A stretch of DNA of 8,240 bases from Bacillota bacterium. GTDB taxonomy: Bacteria > Bacillota > Clostridia > Christensenellales > Aristaeellaceae. Where the stretch lies: the NCBI GenBank assembly GCA_023402355.1, contig JAEXCG010000155.1, positions 1 to 8,240 on the forward strand, in the 5' to 3' direction. Below are positions 1 to 5,814 of this stretch, piece by piece; the stretch's first letter is position 1, and the number at the start of each line of letters is the position of its first letter. The position numbers were made by a program, and so were the translations under genes. Below the pieces are notes generated by a model. That model worked only from the letters and a program-made list of their open reading frames with translations. It ran no database searches and was not told the origin of the DNA.

Positions 1-6
1 CGCCTA

Positions 7-22
7 ACTGAACAGGTTCAGT
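7..22. repeat. short inverted repeat at left edge
   Basis: ACTGAACAGGTTCAGT is a perfect 16-bp palindrome at the left edge, just before the terminator hairpin. It may be an extra small 3' hairpin of the upstream transcript or a protein-binding site. A TAA triplet at 5-7 could be the stop codon of a plus-strand gene that ends at the window edge, but too little is visible to call that gene. Role unknown. Confidence 0.3.
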
Positions 23-24
23 CA

Positions 25-65
25 GCTCCTCTTGTGCCGCGTCTGCGCAGGAGGAGCCTTTTTTT
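25..65 (+). terminator. intrinsic terminator of an upstream plus-strand gene
   Basis: Bases 25-37 pair with 45-57 in a 13-bp stem that includes two G-U pairs, with a 7-base loop, followed by C and seven T (59-65). Read on the minus strand the two G-U pairs become A-C mismatches and no T-run follows, so the orientation is plus. It therefore ends a gene lying left of the window and converging on the LacI-family gene. Its T-tract touches the repressor's stop codon on the other strand. Confidence 0.8.
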
Positions 66-1110
66 ACACCGACTCGCGTATTTCAAGAATGGCGTCAAAC
101 CGTCGGCTGACCGGCTCGTACGTCTCATCGGCGAGCAGCGTAAGCAGGACCTGGGTTCCGTACTGCGCCATTTCGCGAAAGGGCATGCGCATCGCCGAAA
201 GCGGCGGGGACGTATGCTGAAGGTAAGGCAGAGAATCGAGCGCAATTACGCGCACGTCCTGCGGCACGCTCAACCCCGCGTCCCGCAGCAGCGACAGCAT
301 TTGCAGCCCGTAAGTCGCCCAGCAGGTCACAATGCCGTCCGCCCCGGCATCCCGCACAATCCGTACCAGCGCGTCGTAATCGACCGCGTGGAAGTCGCGC
401 GGGAAGTGGAGCACCTGCGCGCGCAGCCCGGCCGCGCCCATCGCGTCGGCGTATCCGTCAATGCGATCCCGCTCCGTCTGGGGCATGTACAGCGAGTGGT
501 TGTCCTTGTCCAGCGGGCCGATATAACAGATATGGCGGCATCCGCGCTCGATGAGCAGGCTGCACGCCCGGCGTCCGTCCTCGTAAAAATGGGTGTTTGC
601 ATAGCCGACGCCCGGAAAGTCTGTGTAGCCATAAAGGACGGTAAAGGGAATATGGTGCTTGCGAAACAGCGCGATGTAGTCGCATTCGCGGGACTTTTCC
701 TCGCTGTGTGCCGAGGAGATAAAGACGATTCCATCGATTCGCCCTTCCAGATAATAGTTCAGGCAGGGAGACTCGCTATCCTTCCCGGACGGCGGGCAGA
801 TCATCACGGCGTATCCCGCCCGATTAGCCTCTTCCATGATGCCGTTGATCAAATCGAGGAAGTACAGGCTGTTCACCTTGTACGTCGCGACAACCCCAAT
901 CGTCTTTGCACAGCCGCTGCGGATTCTGCTGGCTGAATAGTTGGGCCGATATCCAAGCTGCTCCACGCAGCGAAAAATGCGTTCCCGCGTCTCCAGCGAT
1001 ATCGTCTGCCCCTTTGTCCCGTTGAGCACAAAGGAAACCGTAGAGGGCGCAACCCCGGCAAGCCGGGCCACATCCTTAATCGTGACGCGCTTTTTTCTTG
1101 TGTCGTTCAA
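64..1110 (-). CDS. LacI/GalR-family transcriptional repressor
   Basis: A DNA-binding sugar-responsive repressor of 348 residues, the usual length for the family. Residues 10-31 form the LacI helix-turn-helix (TIKDVARLAGVAPSTVSFVLNG starting at T10). The hinge follows near residues 58-70 with the pattern SASRIRSG, where Ile stands in the place usually held by the Leu that intercalates at the central CG step. The rest is a periplasmic-binding-protein-like ligand domain (GRIDGIVFIS, YEDGRRACSLLIERGCRHICYIGP, ERDRIDGY, ALDSLP). The start is TTG at 1110-1108. It is chosen because GGAGGA (minus strand, 1122-1117) lies 6 bases upstream and the HTH begins at the expected distance; no ATG is available there. 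It is divergent from the sugar-transport operon and is its likely local repressor, and probably its own. Effector unknown; by context it is the imported sugar or a breakdown product. Confidence 0.93.
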   Translation of the reverse strand: MNDTRKKRVTIKDVARLAGVAPSTVSFVLNGTKGQTISLETRERIFRCVEQLGYRPNYSASRIRSGCAKTIGVVATYKVNSLYFLDLINGIMEEANRAGYAVMICPPSGKDSESPCLNYYLEGRIDGIVFISSAHSEEKSRECDYIALFRKHHIPFTVLYGYTDFPGVGYANTHFYEDGRRACSLLIERGCRHICYIGPLDKDNHSLYMPQTERDRIDGYADAMGAAGLRAQVLHFPRDFHAVDYDALVRIVRDAGADGIVTCWATYGLQMLSLLRDAGLSVPQDVRVIALDSLPYLQHTSPPLSAMRMPFREMAQYGTQVLLTLLADETYEPVSRRFDAILEIRESV

Positions 1111-1143
1111 TCAGATTCCTCCGACCCAATTTATTTACAGATT

Positions 1144-1172
1144 ATTGTATCATGAAGTCTCTGTGATTTCAA
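1144..1172 (-). promoter_or_regulatory. sigma-A promoter of the LacI-family gene
   Basis: On the minus strand, TTGAAA (1172-1167) and TACAAT (1149-1144) are separated by exactly 17 bases, with TG one base before the -10 (extended -10). Transcription would start near 1137, giving a leader of about 27 bases before the TTG start. The upstream operator copy directly abuts the -35 element, which fits autoregulation. Confidence 0.75.
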
Positions 1173-1190
1173 GAAAAATCGTTTTTGTCA
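1172..1190. promoter_or_regulatory. putative LacI-type operator, distal copy (O2)
   Basis: AGAAAAATCGTTTTTGTCA is an A-tract/T-tract near-palindrome centred on CG at 1180/1181, the architecture of LacI/GalR-family operators. It matches the copy at 1412-1430 at 16 of 19 positions. It shares one base with the -35 element of the repressor's promoter, so occupancy could modulate repressor synthesis and, by looping, the operon. The assignment to the adjacent LacI-family protein is inferred from symmetry, repetition and position. Confidence 0.65.
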
Positions 1191-1376
1191 TTTGAGTTAC
1201 AAAACGCCCTCTTTTCATACCGAATTTGTATATGGATTGTCTTTGTTCATCAAGTTCCACTTGTACAGAAATTTATTCTCGCGATCTATATCCGAGCTTC
1301 CATTTCCTCTTTGTTGGGTTATATACTCATTAGCCTATTATCTGAGAAAGAAAAAATGATTTTGTTCTATATTTTG

Positions 1377-1405
1377 TTGACGTCCGAGAGCTCTTATGCT
1401 ATAAT
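1377..1405 (+). promoter_or_regulatory. sigma-A promoter of the transport/GH172 operon
   Basis: TTGACG (1377-1382), a 17-base spacer and a perfect TATAAT (1400-1405), preceded by TGC (1397-1399) as an extended -10. This is close to full consensus, so the promoter should be intrinsically strong and depend on repression for control. The start site would be near 1412, inside the proximal operator, giving a leader of about 79 bases. Confidence 0.85.
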
Positions 1406-1410
1406 GCGCA

Positions 1411-1430
1411 TAGTAAAAACGTTTTTGTTA
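1411..1430. promoter_or_regulatory. putative LacI-type operator, proximal copy (O1)
   Basis: TAGTAAAAACGTTTTTGTTA contains a perfect 12-bp palindrome AAAAACGTTTTT (1415-1426). Symmetry extends to the outer TA...TA, with 8 of 10 half-site positions matching. It lies on the predicted transcription start just after the -10 box, the classic position for a repressor to block initiation. The second copy is centred exactly 240 bp upstream. Confidence 0.75.
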
Positions 1431-1436
1431 TCTATT

Positions 1437-1457
1437 AATTTGGTTGTACACCAAATT
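1437..1457. repeat. 8-bp-arm inverted repeat in operon leader
   Basis: AATTTGGT, five bases (TGTAC), then ACCAAATT form a perfect inverted repeat roughly 25-45 bases downstream of the predicted start and 33 bases before the ATG. No T-run follows, so it is not a terminator. It may be an operator for a second regulator: the TGGT...ACCA symmetry resembles sites of FadR/UxuR-type GntR proteins. Alternatively it may be a 5' stem-loop protecting the mRNA. It is clearly different from the two CG-centred operators. Confidence 0.5.
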
Positions 1458-1490
1458 GGTAAGATCAAAACTTATGGTAGGAGGGATCCC

Positions 1491-2759
1491 ATGAAAACTC
1501 GGTTGCTTTCCATCCTCGCACTCGTCACGTTGCTGTGCACGCTGTTCATCCCGGCATTCGGGCAGGCGGAGGAAACGATCACGCTGACCTTCGCTTTCTG
1601 GGGAAATACCGACGAAATCCCCATCAAGGAAAAGCTTGCCCAGATGTACATGGACGCGCACCCAAACGTCAAAATTGAATGCACGTATACCGATGGCGGC
1701 CAGTACCCGACCAAGCTGCAAACCTGGTTTGCTTCCGGCACGGCACCCGACGTGATGGGCATCGCCAACGACATCCTCTCCCCGTTCCGCGACGAAGGGG
1801 TCTTCGCCGATCTGGCGCCTTACATGGAGCGTGACGGTCTGCTCACCGGCACCTGGAACCAGCGCGCGCTGGACGTGCTTTCAGACAGCGAGGGGCATAT
1901 CTACGCGGCGCCGTATCTCTACAAGATTCCCGCCGTGGTCTACAACAAGACCATGCTGGATGAAGCCGGTATCGCCCATCCTGCCTCCGATTGGACGGAG
2001 GAGGAGATGATCGACATCGCCAGGCAGCTTACCTCCGGGTCCGGGCGCAGCCAGATTTACGGCATGAATCTGAGCGGCTGGCCTTACAACCTCTACCGCA
2101 ACCTGTACGGACAGCCCGTCTACGACACCGAGACGCGCACCGTGCACGCGCAGGACAACGAATCCTTCAAGCATGCGCTGGGGCTGTTCGCATCGATGGT
2201 AGGCGATCTGAAGGTCTCGCCTGACGACGTGGTCGCGGACGCGATCGGCGGCGGCTTTGAGACCGGAAAGTTCGCCATGGCAATCACCGCGCCCTGGGAG
2301 ATGGCCGCCTTCTCCAAGACCATCGGAGACGCTTTTGAGTGGGACGTCGTGCCGCTGCCCCGCAGCGAGCAGTACGGCCACTGGCAGGGCAACCTGTACG
2401 CCGACGGATGGACGATGTCCGCAAACACCAAGCACCCCGAAGAGGCGTGGGACTTCATCAAGTTCATGACCGCCACGGAAGAGGCGCAGGCGCTCTCCGC
2501 GCCCATCGGCGTGCCGATGCTTACCAGCTACGCCACGAGCGAGGCTTACCTAAACGACTTTTACGGCAATAAGCCCTATAACAAGATGGCCTTCGTCGAA
2601 ATGCTCGATTATGCCACGGGCTGGGAGACCAGCGGCGTCTGGGGCAAGCTCAACGACGAGATTCAAAACCAGTACAAGCTGGTGATTAACGGCAAGCAGG
2701 ACCTCGATACCGCCGTCGCAAACATCCAGAAGAACTGTGAGGCGCTGCTTGCGCAGTAA
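1491..2759 (+). CDS. ABC sugar transporter substrate-binding protein (family 1)
   Basis: An exported sugar-binding protein of 422 residues, a typical length for the CUT1 extracellular solute-binding family. Residues 1-26 are a signal peptide: basic MKTR, a hydrophobic stretch, then a likely signal-peptidase-I cut after GQA26. The only Cys in the leader (C16, in TLLC) lacks a lipobox, so lipid anchoring is not supported. Family features are the early FAFWGN segment (35-39), SGTAPDV (82-88), the AAPYLYKIPAVVYNKTMLDEAGI block (139-161), GKFAMAI (259-265) and ADGWTMSANTKHPEEAWDFIKF (304-325). Trp and Tyr residues (W38, W80, W269, W307) could stack on sugar rings. The start is ATG 1491, with GGAGG 6 bases upstream; an in-frame extension back to 1185 is rejected. 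It is first in the operon and followed by a hairpin that may favour its expression over the permeases. Exact ligand unknown. Confidence 0.93.
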   Translation: MKTRLLSILALVTLLCTLFIPAFGQAEETITLTFAFWGNTDEIPIKEKLAQMYMDAHPNVKIECTYTDGGQYPTKLQTWFASGTAPDVMGIANDILSPFRDEGVFADLAPYMERDGLLTGTWNQRALDVLSDSEGHIYAAPYLYKIPAVVYNKTMLDEAGIAHPASDWTEEEMIDIARQLTSGSGRSQIYGMNLSGWPYNLYRNLYGQPVYDTETRTVHAQDNESFKHALGLFASMVGDLKVSPDDVVADAIGGGFETGKFAMAITAPWEMAAFSKTIGDAFEWDVVPLPRSEQYGHWQGNLYADGWTMSANTKHPEEAWDFIKFMTATEEAQALSAPIGVPMLTSYATSEAYLNDFYGNKPYNKMAFVEMLDYATGWETSGVWGKLNDEIQNQYKLVINGKQDLDTAVANIQKNCEALLAQ

Positions 2760-2774
2760 GCCTGGGCCTATCAT

Positions 2775-2824
2775 GAGCGGTCACGCCGCGCGGGTTCCCG
2801 CGCGGCGTGACCGGCCGCTCTTTT
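2775..2824 (+). terminator. intercistronic hairpin, likely partial terminator or mRNA stabiliser
   Basis: Bases 2781-2792 pair perfectly with 2799-2810 (very GC-rich, loop 2793-2798). An outer stem pairs 2775-2780 with 2815-2820 around a four-base bulge (CCGG, 2811-2814). Only four T follow before GTTG, so termination is probably incomplete. The next gene begins 47 bases later with its own ribosome binding site and no obvious promoter. This arrangement between a binding-protein gene and its permeases usually lets more binding protein than membrane protein be made. Confidence 0.7.
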
Positions 2825-2870
2825 GTTGACGGCGCGCCGCGCCGTTTCCTGTTGTAAGGAGGGAAGTCCC

Positions 2871-3788
2871 ATGACCGCACGCATCCCTTCGCGCCGGCGC
2901 AGGCGCTCCGTGATGGACACATCCCGCATGTTCTACCTCTTCATCAGTCCCTGGCTACTCGGTTTCGTCTGCTTCACCGCCGGGCCGATGCTCTACTCGC
3001 TCTACGCGGCCTTCAGCAAGTGGAACGGCGTCAGCGCGCCTGCCTTTACGGGGATGAAAAACCTTCAAACCATGCTCTTTCAGGACGACCTCTTCTGGAA
3101 GAGCGTCGGCAATACGTTCTTTTACGCGCTCGTCACCGTCCCCCTGAACATGATCGTCGCGCTCTTCCTCGCGCAGCTGCTCAATCGGCGCATGCCGCTG
3201 AGCAACTTCTTCCGATCGATCTTTTACCTGCCCTCCGTCGTCGCGGGCGTCGCCGTCTACATCGTATGGAGCCAGCTCTACAATCCCTTTACGGGCATCT
3301 TCAACGATCTGCTCAGCCTTCTGGGCATTCAGGGCCCCGGCTGGCTCATCGACGAGAATTGGGCCATGCCTTCGCTGATCATCATGAACATCTTTACCTG
3401 CGGCGGGCAGATGCTCATCCTGCTTGCCGGGCTTCAGGACATTTCAGACGAATACTACGAAGCCGCCGCACTGGACGGCGCTTCTTCCAGGCAGGTCTAC
3501 TTTAAAATCACGCTGCCGCTGCTCACGCCCGTAATCTTCTTTAATCTTATCATGGGCATCATCAACTCCCTACAGATCTTCGCGCAGCCGCAGATCATGA
3601 CCGAGGGCGGCCCGATGTACGCGACCTACGTGTATGGACTGCACATCTACAAGACGGCGTTTGTCTACATGGACTTTGGCTATGCCTGCACGCTCGCCTG
3701 GGGGCTCTTCGTCCTGATCCTCCTTCTCAGCCTCTTCATCTTTCGTTCTTCCAAGCTCTGGGTCCATTATCGCGAGGAGGTAGACTGA
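2871..3788 (+). CDS. ABC sugar transporter permease, MalF/UgpA type
   Basis: One half of the membrane channel of a CUT1 sugar importer, 305 residues. After a basic cytoplasmic tail (SRRRRRS, 7-13) there are about six membrane segments, near residues 20-48, 80-104, 115-136, 166-188, 217-239 and 270-292. The ATPase-docking EAA loop is at 197-216: EAAALDG, nine residues, then ITLP. The start is ATG 2871, with AAGGAGGG 7 bases upstream; the frame is open back to a TTG at 2823 inside the hairpin region, which has no ribosome binding site. It is separated by one base from the next permease, whose Shine-Dalgarno lies inside this gene's last codons, so the two are probably translationally coupled and form a heterodimer. 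Confidence 0.93.
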   Translation: MTARIPSRRRRRSVMDTSRMFYLFISPWLLGFVCFTAGPMLYSLYAAFSKWNGVSAPAFTGMKNLQTMLFQDDLFWKSVGNTFFYALVTVPLNMIVALFLAQLLNRRMPLSNFFRSIFYLPSVVAGVAVYIVWSQLYNPFTGIFNDLLSLLGIQGPGWLIDENWAMPSLIIMNIFTCGGQMLILLAGLQDISDEYYEAAALDGASSRQVYFKITLPLLTPVIFFNLIMGIINSLQIFAQPQIMTEGGPMYATYVYGLHIYKTAFVYMDFGYACTLAWGLFVLILLLSLFIFRSSKLWVHYREEVD

Positions 3789-3789
3789 C

Positions 3790-4647
3790 ATGGCGATCGT
3801 TCAAGGCGCCAAGCGCAAAAAGGTGCTTTCTACCCTGCTTTGGGAATGCGTGCTCGCGCTGTGCAGCATTCTTTTTCTGCTTCCCTTCGTCTGGATGATC
3901 AAAACCGCCTTCATGACGCCCCGGCAGATCGTCGCTTATCCACCCGAATGGATTCCGAACCCGTTCACCCTTCGCTCTTTTCAGGAGGGGCTGGCCGTCT
4001 CGGGCTTCGAGCGCTATTTCGTCAACACGGCGTTCATCACCGTCATGACTATCGTCGGCACGCTGCTTTCCAGCTCCATGGTCGCGTTCGGATTCGCGCG
4101 CCTTCATGCGCGGGGCAAGGGTCTGCTCTTCACGGTTCTGCTCGCCACGATGATGATCCCCGGAACGGTCACGCTGATCCCCATGTTCGTGCTCTATTCC
4201 AACCTCAAATGGGTAGATACCTACCTGCCGTTGATCCTACCCGCCTTTTTAGGCGGCGGCGCGTTCAACATCTTTCTGCTTCGTCAGTTTTTTGCCTCGA
4301 TCCCCAAAGAACTGGCGGAGTCCGCCATGATCGACGGCTCTTCCTGGCCGGGCATCTTCGCGCGCATCTACCTGCCCAACGCGAAGCCCTCCCTGCTCGT
4401 CGTCACCATGTTTACCTTCGTAGGCGCATGGAACGACTACTTCGCCCCGATGATCTATCTGGTCAATCCCAAGAAATTTACGCTCGCCATCGGGTTGAAT
4501 ACGTTCAAGAGTCAATACGGCGGCGCGCAGGACCTGGGGCCGCTCATGGCCATGTCGCTGCTGACCGTGCTCCCCGTGCTCGCGCTCTACCTGTTTTGTC
4601 AGAAGTATTTCGTTCAGGGCGTAGTAACGTCCGGCGTGAAAGGATGA
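3790..4647 (+). CDS. ABC sugar transporter permease, MalG/AraQ type
   Basis: The second half of the importer channel, 285 residues. It has about six membrane segments (near 15-37, 78-102, 111-136, 143-166, 199-222, 251-271). The EAA loop is at 177-196 (ESAMIDG, nine residues, then IYLP), followed by GAWNDYFAPMIYL at 212-224 and a C-terminus ending FVQGVVTSGVKG, all typical of the MalG-like subunits. The start ATG 3790 follows GAGGAGGT by 8 bases. It pairs with the upstream permease. No ATP-binding protein follows; the next gene is a glycoside hydrolase, so an MsmK/MsmX-like shared ATPase is expected elsewhere in the genome (inference from how such incomplete operons usually work). Confidence 0.93.
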   Translation: MAIVQGAKRKKVLSTLLWECVLALCSILFLLPFVWMIKTAFMTPRQIVAYPPEWIPNPFTLRSFQEGLAVSGFERYFVNTAFITVMTIVGTLLSSSMVAFGFARLHARGKGLLFTVLLATMMIPGTVTLIPMFVLYSNLKWVDTYLPLILPAFLGGGAFNIFLLRQFFASIPKELAESAMIDGSSWPGIFARIYLPNAKPSLLVVTMFTFVGAWNDYFAPMIYLVNPKKFTLAIGLNTFKSQYGGAQDLGPLMAMSLLTVLPVLALYLFCQKYFVQGVVTSGVKG

Positions 4648-4653
4648 GCAAGA

Positions 4654-5814
4654 ATGGATATCTTTAGGCCCAACTCTCAGGCGGTTTCACGCTGGGCGGA
4701 CTTTGAAAACCCCTCTGCGCTGCCCGGCGCCGGAGCGCACGAAAACGCCCGCGCTAAAGGGCACGCGTTTGAATCCCTTGCGCCGGGCCAGACCGTGACG
4801 CTCCTGAACGCATCGGGCAGCGGGATCATCCGACGCATCTGGATGACGCTCTCCGACCGTTCGCCCCATACGCTGCGCGCCCTGACGCTTTCCATGTACT
4901 GGGACGGAGCTACGACGCCCGCCGTCCGCTGCCCGCTCGCCGACTTCTTCGGCCATGGGCTCGCCCTGCCCCACCCCTTTGAATCCGAACTGTTCTCCTC
5001 GCCCGAGGGGCGTTCCTTTAATTGCTTCGTACCCATGCCCTTCTTTACCGGCGCGCGCATCACGCTCTCGAACGAATCCGAGACGCACGTCAAGCGGGTA
5101 TTCTACGACGTGGATTTTACGCTCGAACCTTTGAAGCCCGGCGAAGCGCTTTACTTTCATGCGTTTTGGAACCGCGAAGCGCCGACCCGCCTGCTGCGCG
5201 ACTACACGGTGCTGCCCTGCGTAAACGGACGCGGGCTGTTCCTCGGCGTAAGCCTGGGCGTGCTGCTCGACGATAAATACCAGCAGACCTGGTTCGGCGA
5301 GGGCGAGGTCAAGCTGTACATCGACGGCGACGACGCATTGCCGACGCTCGTGGGCACAGGCATCGAAGACTACATCGGCACCGCATGGGGGCAGGGCCTC
5401 TACGCGCACCGCACGCAGGGCAGCCTGGAGTCCGATCTTCAAACCGGGCGTTTCGCGTTTTACAGGCTGCATACCGTGGACCCCATATACTTTCAAGAGA
5501 ATATCAGCGTACGGGTGCAGCAGATCGGCGGCGCGCCCTGTGCGCAGGTTCTAGCCCTCCAGCACGCGGGCGTGAACCTTCGCATCGTGAGCGCCGACTC
5601 CAGCCGCAGCGGTTTTAAAAAGCTCTATGAGGTCCCCGGCTATCAGCTCAACGAACAAAACGCCGTATGGGACGCCTGGTATAACTTTTACCGGGAGGAC
5701 GACTACGCCTCGACCGCTTATTTTTATCTCGACCGTCCGGAAAACGGCCTTCCCGAACTTCCGGCCGTCTCCATTCGCCAGCATGGAATGGAAATGCAAG
5801 AACAGAAAGGGTGA
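4654..5814 (+). CDS. DUF2961 / GH172 family glycoside hydrolase, divergent subtype
   Basis: A predicted intracellular furanosidase of 386 residues with no signal peptide. DUF2961 landmarks are GSGIIRRIWMTLSD (55-68), MYWDG (81-85), ADFFGHG (96-102), RSFNCFVPMPF (120-130), WFGEGE (213-218), IDGD (223-226), PTLVGTGIEDYIGTAWGQG (230-248) and DYASTAYFYLD (350-360). The likely catalytic pair is E216 and E238, by analogy with the two glutamates of Bifidobacterium dentium difructose dianhydride I hydrolase (GH172, E270 and E291 as I recall). Here the two are 22 apart rather than 21, and the usual GTGTEDY has Ile in place of the second Thr. It also has about 40 extra residues before the C-terminal DYASTAYFY strand, so it belongs to a different subfamily from its neighbour. 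AAAGGA precedes the ATG by 9 bases; the gap to the permease is 6 bases. Substrate not determined. Confidence 0.88.
   Translation: MDIFRPNSQAVSRWADFENPSALPGAGAHENARAKGHAFESLAPGQTVTLLNASGSGIIRRIWMTLSDRSPHTLRALTLSMYWDGATTPAVRCPLADFFGHGLALPHPFESELFSSPEGRSFNCFVPMPFFTGARITLSNESETHVKRVFYDVDFTLEPLKPGEALYFHAFWNREAPTRLLRDYTVLPCVNGRGLFLGVSLGVLLDDKYQQTWFGEGEVKLYIDGDDALPTLVGTGIEDYIGTAWGQGLYAHRTQGSLESDLQTGRFAFYRLHTVDPIYFQENISVRVQQIGGAPCAQVLALQHAGVNLRIVSADSSRSGFKKLYEVPGYQLNEQNAVWDAWYNFYREDDYASTAYFYLDRPENGLPELPAVSIRQHGMEMQEQKG

Larger units (their letters stand above)
1111..1490. other. AT-rich divergent control region
   Basis: This 380-base stretch between the repressor and the transport operon has no credible gene and is clearly more AT-rich than the flanking coding sequence. 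It holds one promoter in each direction, two matching operator-like palindromes and a leader inverted repeat, each listed separately. In the central part, about 1191-1376, I see nothing firm: no terminator-antiterminator pair, T-box or riboswitch core that I recognise. It may serve as spacer for a DNA loop between the two operators. Confidence 0.7.

Noticed and set aside
34..936. Long plus-strand open frame opposite the LacI-family gene
   Set aside because: It is antisense to a clear LacI-family protein, is rich in Arg/Ala/His as expected of a GC-rich shadow frame, and has no recognisable domain or ribosome binding site.
1172..1190. CcpA catabolite-repression (cre) site
   Set aside because: It has the central CG but not the TGNAANCG...TTNCA pattern well enough, and its close repeat at the start site fits an operon-specific repressor better. 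CcpA control is not excluded.
1191..1376. Possible riboswitch, T-box or small RNA in the long intergenic region
   Set aside because: It lies upstream of the predicted operon start, shows no strong paired stems or T-run terminator, and no known riboswitch core was recognised.
1185..1490. In-frame extension of the binding protein upstream to a TTG at 1185
   Set aside because: The extension would cross the promoter, operator and leader, has no ribosome binding site and would bury the signal peptide; the ATG at 1491 has a good GGAGG and a clean leader peptide.
3840..4667. Plus-strand open frame in another phase of the second permease
   Set aside because: The overlapping frame encodes a canonical permease with an EAA loop; this one is Arg/His/Pro-rich and hydrophilic, with no family resemblance.
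4687..5496. Minus-strand open frame opposite the first GH172 gene
   Set aside because: Shadow of a well-supported coding frame, with biased composition and no domain.
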